This document shows positions 1 through 10,245 of a stretch of DNA of 64,000 nucleotides, one piece after another (the first letter of the stretch is position 1; the number at the start of each line of letters is the position of its first letter). The position numbers and the translations under genes were made by a program. Source of the stretch: Variovorax sp. N23 (GTDB lineage Bacteria; Pseudomonadota; Gammaproteobacteria; Burkholderiales; Burkholderiaceae_C); the NCBI RefSeq assembly GCF_025486315.1, contig NZ_JAOOPY010000011.1:121140-185139 (forward strand). Direction: 5' to 3'. The notes beneath the pieces are model-generated. The model was not told the origin of the DNA and did not search any database. It saw nothing but the letters and a program-made list of their open reading frames with translations.

Positions 1-882
1 CGCACGCCGCCGACCATCGGCCTGGTGCTCACGCTGGCTGCCATCGCGGTGGGGGTCGAAGTGGTCGCGCTGGTGCGCCGCCACGAAGCCGCGCGCATCC
101 CGAAGGCGATCCTGTGCTGGGGCGTGCTGCCCGCGATCCCCTGCCTGCTCGCGTGGCTCGCCGCGCGCAGCGGCATGCCGGCGGCGGTGCAGATCGTCGC
201 GTCGGTGCTGCTGGTGGTGCCGATCTCGCCGCTGCTCGCGCGCATCGTGTTCCAGCCCATCGCCGATGCCTCGGTGCTGGTGCTGCTGATCGTGTCGCTG
301 GCGCTGCACTTCCTGCTCTCGGGCCTGGGCCTGCTGTTCTTCGGACCCGAAGGCTCGCGCACCCAGCCGCTGGCTTCGGGCGTGCTGACCCTGGGCGACG
401 GCTTCACCGTCAGCGCGCAGGTGATCCTGATGGTCGGCTCGGCCGTGGTGCTGAGTGGTCTGTTCTTCCTGGTGTTCGAGCGCACCGTGGCCGGCAAGGC
501 GCTGCGGGCCACGGCCGTGAACCGGGTGGGCGCGCGGCTGGTCGGCATCCGGCCGGCACGCACCGCCATCCTGGCCTACGGCTGCGCGTCGCTGCTGGCC
601 GGGCTGATCGGCGTGCTGATCGCGCCGGTGACCACGATGTACTACGACTCTGGCTTCATCATCGGCCTGAAGGCCTTCGTGGCGGCCATCATCGGCGGCC
701 TGGTGAGCTACCCGATCACCGCGATCGGGGCGATCGCGGTCGGCCTGGTCGAGAGCTTCGCGTCGTTCTGGAGCGGTGCCCTGAAGGACGTGATCGTCTT
801 CAGCCTGCTGATTCCGGTGCTGATGCTGCGTTCCTTCATGAGCGTGCATTCGGAAGAGGAAGAAGACGAGGTGGACCAATGA
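1..882 (+). CDS. Branched-chain amino acid-type ABC transporter permease (LivH), 5' end outside window
   Basis: Inner-membrane permease of a LivFGHM-type importer. The reading frame is open from the first base, and residues before the first possible internal start (GTG at 25) already read like mid-LivH sequence, so the N-terminus lies upstream of the window. About 293 codons are visible, with several strongly hydrophobic stretches and the conserved glycine-rich segment around 655-720 (AFVAAIIGGLVSYP) typical of LivH near the EAA loop. The C-terminus is acidic (EEEEDEVDQ). The stop overlaps the start of the next gene (ATGA at 879-882), so the two are translationally coupled. The family transports amino acids but also aromatic and other carboxylates; the downstream CoA ligase argues for a carboxylic acid substrate here. 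Confidence 0.9.
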   Translation, partial: RTPPTIGLVLTLAAIAVGVEVVALVRRHEAARIPKAILCWGVLPAIPCLLAWLAARSGMPAAVQIVASVLLVVPISPLLARIVFQPIADASVLVLLIVSLALHFLLSGLGLLFFGPEGSRTQPLASGVLTLGDGFTVSAQVILMVGSAVVLSGLFFLVFERTVAGKALRATAVNRVGARLVGIRPARTAILAYGCASLLAGLIGVLIAPVTTMYYDSGFIIGLKAFVAAIIGGLVSYPITAIGAIAVGLVESFASFWSGALKDVIVFSLLIPVLMLRSFMSVHSEEEEDEVDQ

Positions 883-2687
883 GCGCCCTTGCTTCCAGCC
901 GTTCGTCCGGCCGTTTCTCGCGCCGCCTCTGGCTCGGCCTGCTGGTGCTGGCCTTCGCGCTGGCGCCGCTGGTGACAGGCAGTTTCACCATCTCGTTGAT
1001 GAACGACATCGGCATCGGCGCGCTGGTCGCGCTCGGCCTGGTGCTGCTGACCGGCGTGGGCGGGGCCACCTCCTTCGGGCAGGCCGCCTTCGTCGGCATC
1101 GCGGCCTACGCGACCGCCTGGCTCACCACCACGCAGGGCATGTCGCCGTGGATCGGGCTGCTGTTCGCACTGCTGCTCACCGGGCTGTCGGCGCTGGCCA
1201 TCGGCATGCTCACGCTGCGCCTGGGCGGGCACTTCCTGCCGCTGTCGACCATCGCCTGGGGACTGTCGATCGCGATGCTCTTCGGCAACGTCGATGCGCT
1301 GGGCCGGCACACCGGCCTGTCCAACATCCCGGCGCTGCGCGTCGGCACCTGGGTGCTGTCGGACCCGCGCTCGATCTACTACCTGATCTGGAGCATCGTG
1401 GGGCTCGCCTTCCTGTTCAGCCAGAACCTGCTGCAGTCGCGGCCGGGCCGCGCCATCCGCGGGCTGCGCGGTGGGGCGACCCTGCTGGCGAGCGTGGGGG
1501 CCGACGCCTACCGCGTGCGGCTCACGCTCTTCGTCACCGCGGCCTTGCTCGCGGGCATCGCGGGCTGGCTCTATGCCCACATGAACCGCTTCGTGAGCCC
1601 GGCCCCCTTCGACGTGCGCGCCAGCATCGAGTACCTGCTGATGGCGGTGGCCGGCGGGCTCGGCCAGCTCACGGGTGCGCTCGTCGGTGCGGCGCTGGTG
1701 CTGGTGCTGAAGAACGGGCTGCAGGACGTGCTGCCGATGCTCACGCAACGCGCCGGCCAGCTCGAGGCCATCGCCTTCGCGACCCTGTTCATCCTGCTGC
1801 TGCACTTCGCGCGCAGCGGGCTGATGGGCTTCGTGCGGCGCATCACCAAGGGCCGCTTCCAGGCGCCGCCGTCCACGGCGCCCAGCGAACCGGTGGCACC
1901 GCTGCCGCAGCGCGCGCTGCCCGCGCGCGGCACCCGCATCCTGTCAGTCGAGGGCGCCGTCAAGCGCTTCGGCGGCCTGGTGGCGGTGAACGACGTGAGC
2001 TTCGAGGTGAACGCCGGCGAGATCATCGGCCTGATCGGCCCCAACGGTGCCGGCAAGTCGACCATGTTCAACCTGCTGACCTGCACCGCACCGCTGACGG
2101 CCGGCAAGGTGCGCTTCCTCGACCGTGACATCGCCGGCCTTCCGCAGCGCGAGGTGGCGCGGCTCGGGCTGGCGCGCACCTTCCAGCATGTGAAGCTGCG
2201 CCCGCAGATGACGCTGCTGGACAACGTCGCACTCGGTGCCTATGCGCGCACCGGCGCTGGCGTGCTGCGGGCCGGGCTGCGGCTCGACCGTGCCGAGGAG
2301 CAGCAGGTGCTGCAGGAGGCGCAGCGCCAGCTCGCGCGCATCGGCCTGGGCGACCGGTCGCACGAGCTGGCCGGCAGCCTGCCGCTGGGCACCCAGCGCA
2401 TCCTGGAGATCGCCCGCGCGCTGGCGGCCGACCCGGTGCTGCTGGTGCTCGACGAGCCGGCCGCCGGCCTGCGTCGCAAGGAAAAGATGGCGCTGGGCGA
2501 ACTGCTGCGCAAGCTGCGCGAGGAGGGCGTGACCATCCTCATCGTCGAACACGACATGGACTTCGTCATGAAACTCGTCGACCGCCTGGTGGTGATGAAC
2601 TTCGGCTCCAAGCTGGTGGAGGGCGTGCCCGCGGCGGTGCGCGCCGACGAGCGGGTGCAGGCGGCCTACCTCGGGAGCGTCGTATGA
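879..2687 (+). CDS. LivM-LivG fusion: ABC transporter permease and ATPase in one chain
   Basis: A 602-residue protein joining the second permease (LivM-like, about residues 15-315, many membrane segments) to the LivG ATPase (about 345-600). Separate LivM and LivG are each roughly 250-350 residues, so the length fits a full fusion. The ATPase shows Walker A GPNGAGKS near residue 386, a degenerate signature SLPLGTQ in place of LSGGQ (usual for LivG), Walker [12 protein letters not shown] near 520 and a switch histidine in VEHDMDF. The start ATG 879 overlaps the livH stop; an earlier in-frame start would run inside livH. The stop overlaps the livF start (ATGA at 2684). The linker, around 315-345, is Pro/Ala-rich. 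Substrate is unknown. Confidence 0.93.
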   Translation: MSALASSRSSGRFSRRLWLGLLVLAFALAPLVTGSFTISLMNDIGIGALVALGLVLLTGVGGATSFGQAAFVGIAAYATAWLTTTQGMSPWIGLLFALLLTGLSALAIGMLTLRLGGHFLPLSTIAWGLSIAMLFGNVDALGRHTGLSNIPALRVGTWVLSDPRSIYYLIWSIVGLAFLFSQNLLQSRPGRAIRGLRGGATLLASVGADAYRVRLTLFVTAALLAGIAGWLYAHMNRFVSPAPFDVRASIEYLLMAVAGGLGQLTGALVGAALVLVLKNGLQDVLPMLTQRAGQLEAIAFATLFILLLHFARSGLMGFVRRITKGRFQAPPSTAPSEPVAPLPQRALPARGTRILSVEGAVKRFGGLVAVNDVSFEVNAGEIIGLIGPNGAGKSTMFNLLTCTAPLTAGKVRFLDRDIAGLPQREVARLGLARTFQHVKLRPQMTLLDNVALGAYARTGAGVLRAGLRLDRAEEQQVLQEAQRQLARIGLGDRSHELAGSLPLGTQRILEIARALAADPVLLVLDEPAAGLRRKEKMALGELLRKLREEGVTILIVEHDMDFVMKLVDRLVVMNFGSKLVEGVPAAVRADERVQAAYLGSVV

Positions 2688-3415
2688 GCGCCGCGATGCT
2701 GGAGATCGGTGACCTGCGCGTCTCCTACGGGCAGGTGGACGCCGTGCGGGGCGTGTCGCTCTCGCTCGACAAGGGCCAGATCGTCTCGGTGATCGGGCCC
2801 AACGGCGCCGGCAAGACCACACTGCTGGCCGCGGCCATGGGCCTGCTGCCGTCCAAAGGCGTGCTGCGCTTCGAGGGCGAGGACCTGCACGGCCTGGACG
2901 TCGAGTCGCGGGTCGAGCGCGGCCTGGTGCTGGTGCCCGAGAAGCGCGAGCTGTTCGGCGAGCTCAGCGTGCTGGACAACCTGCAGCTGGGCGCCTACTC
3001 GCGACGGCTCAAGAGCGACGTGCTGAAGAAGCGGCTGGCCTCGGTCTACGGGCGCTTTCCGCGGCTGGCCGAGCGCAAGGCGCAGCGCGCCGACACGCTC
3101 TCGGGCGGCGAGCGGCAGATGCTGGCGGTGGGGCGGGCGTTGATGTCGGGGCCGCGGCTGCTGATGCTCGACGAGCCCAGCCTCGGCCTGGCGCCGCTGA
3201 TCGTGCGCGACATCCTGGCGATCGTGCGCAGCCTGCGCGACGACGGCGTGTCGATCCTGCTGGTGGAGCAGAACGCGCGCGCGGCGCTGGAGAGTTCCGA
3301 TGAAGGCTATGTGCTGGAGACCGGCGAGATCGCGCTGCACGGCGCCTCGCAGTCGCTGGCGAGCGACCCGCGGGTGCAGGCCACTTACCTCGGCGGCGGG
3401 ACCCATGACGACTGA
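2684..3415 (+). CDS. ABC transporter ATP-binding protein (LivF)
   Basis: Second ATPase of the importer, 243 residues, the normal LivF length. Walker [10 protein letters not shown] is near residue 37, signature LSGGERQM near 137 and Walker [14 protein letters not shown] near 157, followed by the LivF-typical VEQNARAAL. It would pair with the ATPase half of the fused upstream protein as a heterodimer at the membrane. The start overlaps the upstream stop by ATGA, and its stop lies 11 bases inside the next gene, so the transporter and ligase are almost certainly one transcript. Confidence 0.95.
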   Translation: MSAAMLEIGDLRVSYGQVDAVRGVSLSLDKGQIVSVIGPNGAGKTTLLAAAMGLLPSKGVLRFEGEDLHGLDVESRVERGLVLVPEKRELFGELSVLDNLQLGAYSRRLKSDVLKKRLASVYGRFPRLAERKAQRADTLSGGERQMLAVGRALMSGPRLLMLDEPSLGLAPLIVRDILAIVRSLRDDGVSILLVEQNARAALESSDEGYVLETGEIALHGASQSLASDPRVQATYLGGGTHDD

Positions 3416-4997
3416 CCGTTCGGCGCTCCCGGCGGACGAGGCCTGGCCGCTGACCGAGCGCACCGTGCCGCGGATGCTGCAGCGGCAGGCCGCGTTGCAG
3501 GGCGAGCGGCCACTGCTGACTGTGGCCGGCCACCGCTGGACCCATGCCGGCGCGGCGGAGGCGGTCGCGCGCCGGGCCGCCGCGCTGCAGGCCGCCGGCG
3601 TCGGGCGCGGCGACCGGGTGGCGATCCTCTGTGGCAACCGCGTCGAGTTCCTCGAGGTCTTCCTCGCCTGCGGCTGGATCGGTGCGGTGTCGGTGCCGAT
3701 CAATTCCGCCTCGATGGGGCCGCAGATCGCCTACTTCCTGGCCGACAGCGGCGCGCGGTTGATGGTGATGGAAGCGCCGTTCGTCGAGCGGCTGCAGACC
3801 GCCGAACTGGCCGGCACCGCGCTCGAATGCGTCTGGGTGGTGGGCGGCGAGGCGCCGATGCCCCCGCCGCAGGGCCTGCGCTGCGAGGCCTATCCGCCGG
3901 CCCGCGATGCGGTGGCCCCCGCGGCGGTGCAGCCGGGTGACCCGCTCGCCATCCTCTACACATCCGGCACCACCGGGCCAGCCAAGGGCGTGGTGTGTCC
4001 GCATGCGCAGTACCACGGCTGGGGCGCCAACACCGCGCGCATCCTGGGCCTCGGGCCCGACGACGTGCTGGCCACCACGCTGCCGCTGTTCCACATCAAT
4101 GCGCTCAACACCTTCGCCCAGGCCTCGCTCATGGGCGGCGAAGTGGTGTTCCTGCCGCGCTTCTCGGCCTCGGGGTTCTGGCCGGCGATGCAGGCCTGCG
4201 GCGCCACGGTGGTGTACCTGCTCGGCGCGATGGTGCCGATCCTGCTGGCCCAGCCGGCCGGCGAGGGCGAGCGGGCGCACCGGGTGCGCACCGGACTCGG
4301 TCCGGGCGTGCCGGCCTCGGCCAGTGCGGCCTTTCGCGAGCGCACCGGCGTGACGCTGCTCGAGGGCTACGGTTCCACCGAGACCAACTTCGTCATTGCC
4401 ACCCGCCCGGACAGCGAACGCGCCGGCGTCATGGGCTGGGTGCAGCCGGGCTTCGAGGCGCGGGTGGCCGACGCCTTCGACGCGCCGCTGCCCGACGGCG
4501 AGGCTGGCGAACTGCTGCTGCGCGCCGACGAGCCCTTCGCCTTTGCGACCGGCTACTTCAACCTGCCTGAGAAGACGGTGGAGGCCTGGCGCAACCTGTG
4601 GTTCCACACCGGCGACCGGGTGGTGCGCGAGCCCGACGGCGCCTTCCGCTTCATCGACCGGCTCAAGGATGCGATCCGACGGCGCGGCGAGAACATCTCC
4701 TCCTACGAGGTGGAGCAGGTGCTGCAGAGCCATCCCGCCGTCGCGACGGTGGTGGTGTACCCGGTGCGTTCCGAGCTGGCAGAGGACGAGGTGATGGCCT
4801 CGGTCATCCTGCGGCCCGACGCCGCGGCCACCCCCGCCGACCTGGCCGGCTATTGCGACGGCCGCCTGCCTTACTTCGCGATCCCGCGCTACATCGACCT
4901 GGTCGACGACCTGCCGCGCACCGAGAACGGCAAGGTGCAGAAGTTCCGCCTGCGCGAGCGTGGCGTGACGCCCAGTACCTGGGACCGGCAGCGCTGA
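3405..4997 (+). CDS. Acyl-CoA ligase (AMP-binding superfamily)
   Basis: ATP-dependent carboxylate-CoA ligase of 530 residues. It shows the AMP-binding P-loop [11 protein letters not shown] near residue 184, the adenylate-binding GYGSTET near 321, HTGD near 401, and the C-terminal catalytic lysine motif [10 protein letters not shown] near 503. The sequence [12 protein letters not shown] is typical of the carnitine/crotonobetaine and medium-chain or aromatic ligase subgroups, but the substrate cannot be read from sequence alone. I chose ATG 3405, which overlaps livF by 11 bases; a longer frame to 3300 exists but is inside livF. Its position after an importer suggests that it traps the imported acid as a CoA thioester. 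Confidence 0.92.
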   Translation: MTTDRSALPADEAWPLTERTVPRMLQRQAALQGERPLLTVAGHRWTHAGAAEAVARRAAALQAAGVGRGDRVAILCGNRVEFLEVFLACGWIGAVSVPINSASMGPQIAYFLADSGARLMVMEAPFVERLQTAELAGTALECVWVVGGEAPMPPPQGLRCEAYPPARDAVAPAAVQPGDPLAILYTSGTTGPAKGVVCPHAQYHGWGANTARILGLGPDDVLATTLPLFHINALNTFAQASLMGGEVVFLPRFSASGFWPAMQACGATVVYLLGAMVPILLAQPAGEGERAHRVRTGLGPGVPASASAAFRERTGVTLLEGYGSTETNFVIATRPDSERAGVMGWVQPGFEARVADAFDAPLPDGEAGELLLRADEPFAFATGYFNLPEKTVEAWRNLWFHTGDRVVREPDGAFRFIDRLKDAIRRRGENISSYEVEQVLQSHPAVATVVVYPVRSELAEDEVMASVILRPDAAATPADLAGYCDGRLPYFAIPRYIDLVDDLPRTENGKVQKFRLRERGVTPSTWDRQR

Positions 4998-5025
4998 GCG
5001 CGCCTGTGCCGCACGGAGACATGCC

Positions 5026-5541
5026 ATGAAGCCCCACGATCCGTCGCATGCGCTGCTCAGCCGCGCCAGCGAGCTCGGCCATGAGGCGCGTGCCGGCAGC
5101 GGCGACCATGCCGTGCTGCGGCTCTGGCTGCGCATGCTCGCCACCACCACCCAGATCGAGCGCGAGATCCGGACCCGGCTGCGCGAGCGCTTCGGCATCA
5201 CGCTGGCGCGCTTCGACTACCTGGCCCAGCTGCATCGCTATCGTGACGGACTCTCGATGCGGGCGCTCTCGCGCTATCTGATGGTGACCGGCGGCAACGT
5301 GACCGCACTCACCGACGAGCTCGAGCGCGAGGGGGCCGTCGCACGCCGGAGCAGCCCGGACGACCGCCGTTCCTGGATCGTGAGCCTCACGCCGCAGGGC
5401 CGGCGTACCTTCGAGGCGATGGCCAAGGAACACGAGCAGTGGATCCTCGGGATGTTCTCGGCACTCGACGGTGCCACGGTGCAGCAACTGCATGCCCAAC
5501 TGGGGGCGCTGCGGGTGCACCTGCTGCGGGAAGAGGCATGA
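5026..5541 (+). CDS. MarR family transcriptional regulator
   Basis: 171-residue winged helix-turn-helix protein. The central part (about residues 65-125) carries the MarR pattern: LARFDYLAQLHR, then a recognition region GLSMRALSRYLMVTGGNVTALTDELEREG and a wing with SPDDRRSWIVSLTPQG. The N-terminal 35 residues have no family counterpart that I recognise. It lies 28 bases after the ligase stop and overlaps the following thioesterase (ATGA at 5538). MarR proteins in such clusters usually sense the CoA thioester or free acid made by the neighbouring ligase; that role is inferred from context. Confidence 0.93.
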   Translation: MKPHDPSHALLSRASELGHEARAGSGDHAVLRLWLRMLATTTQIEREIRTRLRERFGITLARFDYLAQLHRYRDGLSMRALSRYLMVTGGNVTALTDELEREGAVARRSSPDDRRSWIVSLTPQGRRTFEAMAKEHEQWILGMFSALDGATVQQLHAQLGALRVHLLREEA

Positions 5542-5978
5542 GCACAAAGCCTTTCATGCGCGAGCGGCTCATCCGGTTTTCCGACTGCGATCCGGCCGGC
5601 ATCGTCTTCTACCCGCAGTACTTCGTGATGTTCAACGGCCTGGTCGAGGATTGGATCGAGGAAGGCCTGGGCGTGGGCTATCGGCGGCTGATCGTCGAGC
5701 GCCGCATCGGGCTGCCGACGGTGCGGCTGGAGGCCGAGTTCCGCGCGGTCAGCCGCATGGGGGACCGCGTCTGGCTGACGCTGGTGGTGAAGCGGCTGGG
5801 CGGCCGTTCGCTGACGCTCGACCTGCGCTGCATCGGCCGCGCGGCCGATGGCAGCGAGGAGTTGCGCATGCGCGTGGAGCAGGTGCTGGTCACGACCTCG
5901 CTCGAGACCCACCGTTCGGTCGACCTGCCGCCGGACCTGCGGGCCGCGATCGAAGCCGGCGCCGAATTCGGCGGCTGA
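5538..5978 (+). CDS. Acyl-CoA thioesterase, 4-hydroxybenzoyl-CoA thioesterase family (hot-dog fold)
   Basis: 146-residue hot-dog protein. The N-terminus carries the family active-site pattern FSDCDPAGIVFYPQYF (residues 14-29); Asp18 corresponds to the catalytic aspartate of 4-hydroxybenzoyl-CoA thioesterases. Start ATG 5538 overlaps the marR stop; an earlier in-frame ATG (5439) lies deep in marR and is not used. Likely function is hydrolysis of the CoA thioester produced by the ligase or of a pathway intermediate. Together with the importer, ligase and MarR regulator it hints at aromatic or branched acid metabolism. Confidence 0.9.
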   Translation: MSTKPFMRERLIRFSDCDPAGIVFYPQYFVMFNGLVEDWIEEGLGVGYRRLIVERRIGLPTVRLEAEFRAVSRMGDRVWLTLVVKRLGGRSLTLDLRCIGRAADGSEELRMRVEQVLVTTSLETHRSVDLPPDLRAAIEAGAEFGG

Positions 5979-6001
5979 GCCGCCTGCGGCGGTGGGCGCG
6001 C

Positions 6002-6904
6002 TCAGAGGCCGGTCGTGTACCAGCGCCCCAGCAGCCGCGCTGACGCGCGCACCCGCTGCGTGTCGCGGCCCCAGCGGCGGCCCTGCGGCAGATGCCGCAG
6101 CCAGCGCATGCGCCGTGCGGCGTGGGCGATGCGCTCGCGCACCGGGTCGCTGGCGTCGGCCTGCACGGCGTGCCAATGGTCGCCGGCGGCCTGGGGCGAG
6201 GCGGCGCGCACCATCATCGCGGTGGAGTGCAGGTAGCTGAGCCAGTCGCGCACCTGGCACTCGGCCAGGCCCAGCGTCTCGCCGGGGTCATCCTCGAAGT
6301 CGATGTAGCCGATCACGCCGTCCGGGCACTGCACCAGGTTGCGGTCGAAGGCCTGGCTCAGGTAGAGGCCGTTCGCATGCACGGTCGCGATGGCGTCCAG
6401 GCCGTCGCGCCACGCGGCCAGCAGGGCGGCGGGGCCGACGGCGGCGGCCTGCTCCAGCCGCTCGCGCAGCACCACCACGGTGGCGCGGCTCTGGCCCAGG
6501 TCGGATATCAGCAGGCCGTCGGTCTGCTGCGCCAGCACGGTCGGCACGCGCAGCCCGGCCGCGCCCAGCTCGCGCAGGCGCCGGCCTTCGATGGCAATGG
6601 CCGCCTCGCCGCCCGGGTTGGGCACCGGCGTGAGCACGTCGAGCCGGAGCAGGCGGGCAATCAGCCCCAGCAGCCGGTAGCCCCATTTGCCGTGGCGCGG
6701 CCCGGCCTTCTTGAGCCAGACGCGCTCGGCGCCGAGGCGGTGGCTGGCGACCGGCTGCGGCTGGCGCGGCAGCATGCTGCGCAGGAATTCGGCGTAGTCG
6801 CCCGGCGTCGCCTCAGGCGCGCCCGCCTCCAGTGGCGCGGGCGCCGATGCGATGCCCTTGCGCATCCGGATGCGTCCGCCGTCGCCGCGTCGCCAAGGGG
6901 TCAT
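6002..6904 (-). CDS. Kinase-fold (LPS kinase/RIO-like) protein
   Basis: About 300 residues. The C-terminal half resembles the catalytic loop of small bacterial kinase-fold proteins such as the LPS core kinases and Bud32/RIO-like proteins: His176, Asp187 and Asn189 in HANGLYLSQAFDRN, then the DFG-like IDFED at 201-205. A possible ATP-anchoring lysine is in VWLKKAG (65-66). No membrane segment is seen. ATG 6904 is chosen because it overlaps the stop of the upstream flavoprotein gene as ATGA; ATG 6865 (288 aa) is an alternative. Substrate is unknown, and the kinase assignment is by motif only. Confidence 0.65.
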   Translation of the reverse strand: MTPWRRGDGGRIRMRKGIASAPAPLEAGAPEATPGDYAEFLRSMLPRQPQPVASHRLGAERVWLKKAGPRHGKWGYRLLGLIARLLRLDVLTPVPNPGGEAAIAIEGRRLRELGAAGLRVPTVLAQQTDGLLISDLGQSRATVVVLRERLEQAAAVGPAALLAAWRDGLDAIATVHANGLYLSQAFDRNLVQCPDGVIGYIDFEDDPGETLGLAECQVRDWLSYLHSTAMMVRAASPQAAGDHWHAVQADASDPVRERIAHAARRMRWLRHLPQGRRWGRDTQRVRASARLLGRWYTTGL

Positions 6905-8646
6905 GCGGCCAGCGCCTGGTCGACCCGGTCGGGCATGTGCTGCGCCATCGGCTGGAAGCTGTGGGCGCTGGCCAGCGGCCAGTACGTGCGGAACACGGTG
7001 TGCTGGTGGTCGAGCGGGCCGAGCAGGGCGCCGGGCTGCACCTGCATCACGAGGTTGCTCAGCAGGCGCACCTCGGTGTCGGAGATGCGCCGCACGATGT
7101 GGTGCGCGGTGATCTGCTGCGGGTGGTCGAGCCCCGCGGCCTGCACCAGTTCCTGCAACGCATGCAGCGTGCTGCGGTGGAAGTTGCGCACCCGCTCGGC
7201 CTTGTCGGGCACCACCAGCGCCTGCTGGCGCACCGGGTCCTGCGTGGTCACGCCCGTCGGGCAGTGGCCGGTGTGGCAGCTCTGCGCCTGGATGCAGCCC
7301 AGCGCCATCATGAAGCCGCGGCCCGCGTTGCACCAGTCGGCGCCCAGCGCCATCATCCGCGCCAGGTCGAAGGCGGTGATCACCTTGCCGGCACAGCCGA
7401 TCTTGATGCGGCTGCGCAGGCCGACGCCGATCAGCGTGTTGTGGACCAGCAGCAGGCCTTCCTGCAGCGGCGCACCCACATGATCGATGAACTCGACCGG
7501 CGCCGCACCGGTGCCGCCCTCGGCCCCGTCGACCACGATGAAGTCCGGCGTGATGCCGGTGGCCAGCATCGCCTTGACGATGGCGAACCATTCCCACGGG
7601 TGGCCCACGCAGAACTTGAAGCCTGTCGGCTTGCCGCCCGACAGCTCGCGCAGCCGGGCGACGAAATGCATCATCTCGATCGGCGTCGAGAAGGCGCTGT
7701 GCGACGAGGGCGAGATGCAGTCGACGCCGATCGGCACCCCGCGCGCGGCCGAGATCTCTGCTGTCACCTTCGGCCCCGGCAGCACGCCGCCGTGGCCGGG
7801 CTTGGCACCCTGGCTCAGCTTGATCTCGACCATCTTCACCTGCGGGTCGCGGGCGTTCACGATGAAGCGCTCCTCGCTGAAGCTGCCATCGTCATTGCGG
7901 CAGCCGAAGTAGCCCGAGCCGATCTCCCAGATCAGGTCGCCGCCGTGCACGCGATGGTGCTGCGAGATCGAGCCTTCGCCGGTGTCGTGCGCGAAGCCGC
8001 CCATCTTCGCGCCCTTGTTGAGCGCGAGCACCGCGTTGGCCGACAGCGCACCGAAGCTCATCGCCGAGATGTTGAAGACGCTGGCGCTGTAGGGTTGCGT
8101 GCAGGTGAAGCCCGACGGCGTGGCCGGGTTGGGCGTGCCGCCGATGACGATGCGGAAATCGTGGTCGGCCAGCGACGTCGGCTGCATCGAATGGTTGATC
8201 CACTCGTAGCCGGCGATGGTCACGTCGAGTTGCGTGCCGAAGGGCCGGTTGTCGGGCTCGCCCTTGGCGCGCTGGTAGACCAGCGAGCGCTGCGCGCGCG
8301 AGAAGGGCGCGGCTTCGCTGTCGCTCTCGATGAAGTACTGGCGCATCTCCGGCCGGATGTACTCCAGCAGGAAGCGCAGGTGGCCGATGACCGGGTAGTT
8401 GCGCAGGATGGCATGGCGCGCCTGCCGCAGGTCGTGCACGCCGGTGCCGGCGAGCGTGGCGAACGCCGCCAGCGCGACCCAGCCGAACCAGGCCTGCGGC
8501 AGCGCGACGACGGCGACCAGGCTGGCCGCGAGCCCGACGAGGCACAGGACGAAGGCCGTGTAGCGGGCCGGAAAGATGGAAAACGTGGGGGTCGAAATAG
8601 GGGGTCTCCCGAAGCCTGCTGCATCATAGAGGGCCCAATCCGCCAT
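6901..8646 (-). CDS. Membrane-anchored FMN-binding glutamate synthase-domain protein
   Basis: About 581 residues. After a short leader there is a membrane hairpin (about residues 35-75) and then a full glutamate synthase large-subunit-like FMN domain: [15 protein letters not shown], the Gly-rich [19 protein letters not shown] and a cysteine cluster [16 protein letters not shown] matching the 3Fe-4S ligand pattern of GltB. The amidotransferase and gate domains of true glutamate synthase are absent, so it is not a complete GOGAT. The start is uncertain: the only ATG candidates ahead of the membrane segment are 8646 and 8652, which collide with the divergent gene at 8651. Alternative initiation on a rare codon nearer 8595 is possible. 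Confidence 0.85.
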   Translation of the reverse strand: MADWALYDAAGFGRPPISTPTFSIFPARYTAFVLCLVGLAASLVAVVALPQAWFGWVALAAFATLAGTGVHDLRQARHAILRNYPVIGHLRFLLEYIRPEMRQYFIESDSEAAPFSRAQRSLVYQRAKGEPDNRPFGTQLDVTIAGYEWINHSMQPTSLADHDFRIVIGGTPNPATPSGFTCTQPYSASVFNISAMSFGALSANAVLALNKGAKMGGFAHDTGEGSISQHHRVHGGDLIWEIGSGYFGCRNDDGSFSEERFIVNARDPQVKMVEIKLSQGAKPGHGGVLPGPKVTAEISAARGVPIGVDCISPSSHSAFSTPIEMMHFVARLRELSGGKPTGFKFCVGHPWEWFAIVKAMLATGITPDFIVVDGAEGGTGAAPVEFIDHVGAPLQEGLLLVHNTLIGVGLRSRIKIGCAGKVITAFDLARMMALGADWCNAGRGFMMALGCIQAQSCHTGHCPTGVTTQDPVRQQALVVPDKAERVRNFHRSTLHALQELVQAAGLDHPQQITAHHIVRRISDTEVRLLSNLVMQVQPGALLGPLDHQHTVFRTYWPLASAHSFQPMAQHMPDRVDQALAA

Positions 8647-8650
8647 CTCC

Positions 8651-9445
8651 ATGACCACGAATCCCGACGCAGCGCCCGACGCGCCCACCCCCTCGACCGA
8701 CCGCGAGGCCCTCGGCCCCGAGGATTTCGACCTGCTCGACACCCTGCTCGACGCCATGCGCGAGAAGGACGAGGAGATCCCGCAATGGGAATTCTGCGAG
8801 GGCTTCCTCGCCGCGCTCGTGTGCGCCCGCCGCCCCATCGCGCCGTCCGAATACTGGCCGGTGCTGCTGGGCGACAGCTTCGTGCCGGCGCAGCAGATGG
8901 AGTTCGTCTGGCACTGGAAGCGTCGCTGGCAGGAGATCGAGCAGGCGCTCGACGCCGACGTGCAGGCGCTCGACGACGACCGCAGCTTTCAGCCCGAGGT
9001 GCTCGACACCCGCGGCGCCATCGCGTCGCTGCCCGAGGAAGAGCGCGCCGAGGTCGAGGGCGAGGCCATCCCGTCCTTCGCCCAGGTGTGGGCGCTGGGC
9101 TTCATGTACGCCGTCGAGAACTTCCCCGACGACTGGGCCGCGCCGCGCGACAAGGAAGCCGCCGGCATGCTCGACGACGCGCTGCAATCCATCGTCGCCC
9201 TGACCGAGGACGACACCGGCAAGCCCGAGCTGTCGATGTTCGCCGAGGACGGCCCGCCCAGCGTGAGCCAGCGTCGGCTCGACGACTTCGGCGAGGCGAT
9301 CTGGGCGGTGTACGACCTGCGCCAGCTCTGGAAGAGCCTGGGCCCGCGCGTGGAGACGATCCGCAAGGAAGCCACGCCGGGGCGCAACGACCCGTGTTCC
9401 TGCGGGAGCGGGAAGAAATACAAGAAGTGCTGCGGCGCGGGTTGA
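8651..9445 (+). CDS. UPF0149 (YecA/YgfB-like) protein with C-terminal SEC-C zinc motif
   Basis: 264 residues. The N-terminal and central part is acidic and follows the UPF0149 pattern ([27 protein letters not shown], then [10 protein letters not shown]), and the last 20 residues hold the SEC-C zinc-binding motif [17 protein letters not shown], as also found at the C-terminus of SecA. Such proteins may act as ribosome- or translocon-associated adaptors; the exact role is unknown. It is transcribed divergently from the flavoprotein gene with overlapping start regions. Confidence 0.88.
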   Translation: MTTNPDAAPDAPTPSTDREALGPEDFDLLDTLLDAMREKDEEIPQWEFCEGFLAALVCARRPIAPSEYWPVLLGDSFVPAQQMEFVWHWKRRWQEIEQALDADVQALDDDRSFQPEVLDTRGAIASLPEEERAEVEGEAIPSFAQVWALGFMYAVENFPDDWAAPRDKEAAGMLDDALQSIVALTEDDTGKPELSMFAEDGPPSVSQRRLDDFGEAIWAVYDLRQLWKSLGPRVETIRKEATPGRNDPCSCGSGKKYKKCCGAG

Positions 9446-9482
9446 TGCGGACGGCATGACGCCCGGCCGTCACCGGCCTGCA

Positions 9483-10037
9483 TCATTCCGCGCCGCCGCG
9501 CCCTCGCTTGATCCGGGCCGCCAGGCTCTTCAGCCAGGTCCCACCGCTTTCCTTGGCGTATTCGGCGCGGGTGGCCAACACCGTCGCGCGCAGCTTGGCG
9601 AGATTGGTATCGCTGTGCCGCCAGGTCGCATCGACCACGAAGTGGCCGTCACCCCGTGATCCGATGCGCGGTGCGACGCTCGACAGGGTCGCGCCGATGC
9701 CTTCGAGCATCCTTGCCCGGGCGTTGGCGAGCGCGATGCCGTCGATATCGGCGGTCGTCCGATGCTCGAAGCGATAGACGATCTTGAAACCCGGCGCGGC
9801 GTTCTCGGCCAGGAAGGCGGTCAGTTCCAGGAAGATGAGCTTGCGCAGGGCGATGCTCGGCGAGACGAAGGTCGGCGCGTAGTCGAAGTTCTGCAGCACC
9901 AGGGTGCGGCCATCCCGCGACATCTTCACGCTCTTGACCGTTCCCACGGGCAGGTCGCCGATCCAGACGAAGAGGGGCGTTCCGGGCACGTACGCTTTTC
10001 TCGCTTCGCTCGAAAAGACGAATCCTTCGGTGGCCAT
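9483..10037 (-). CDS. Hypothetical protein
   Basis: 184 residues that I do not recognise. There is no signal peptide or clear membrane segment. The first 60 residues (VPGTPLFVWIGDLPVGTVKSVKMSRDGRTLVLQNF) look like a small beta-rich domain, the centre is hydrophobic and helical, and the C-terminus is basic (AARIKRGRGGAE). It is convergent with the SEC-C gene, with 37 bases between the stops. It stands alone on its strand, so context gives no function. Coding bias matches its neighbours, which supports it as a real gene. Confidence 0.7.
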   Translation of the reverse strand: MATEGFVFSSEARKAYVPGTPLFVWIGDLPVGTVKSVKMSRDGRTLVLQNFDYAPTFVSPSIALRKLIFLELTAFLAENAAPGFKIVYRFEHRTTADIDGIALANARARMLEGIGATLSSVAPRIGSRGDGHFVVDATWRHSDTNLAKLRATVLATRAEYAKESGGTWLKSLAARIKRGRGGAE

Positions 10038-10245
10038 GGTTCCTCCGGCTGGGACGATGTCGCCCCGGCAGCCATCCTATGGCGCTTGTGAATACTTGAG
10101 TGTTCGTGGTTTACCCTGGGCAGCCGGGCGTTCGATGGGCATTCGGCCAGTGGGGAATCTTTCGGCCCGCGATCCCCGTGCCCGCGGGCCGGGCATCATG
10201 AGGGGCCCGATTCCGCATCCGACGAACCCGGAGAAAATCCCGCCC

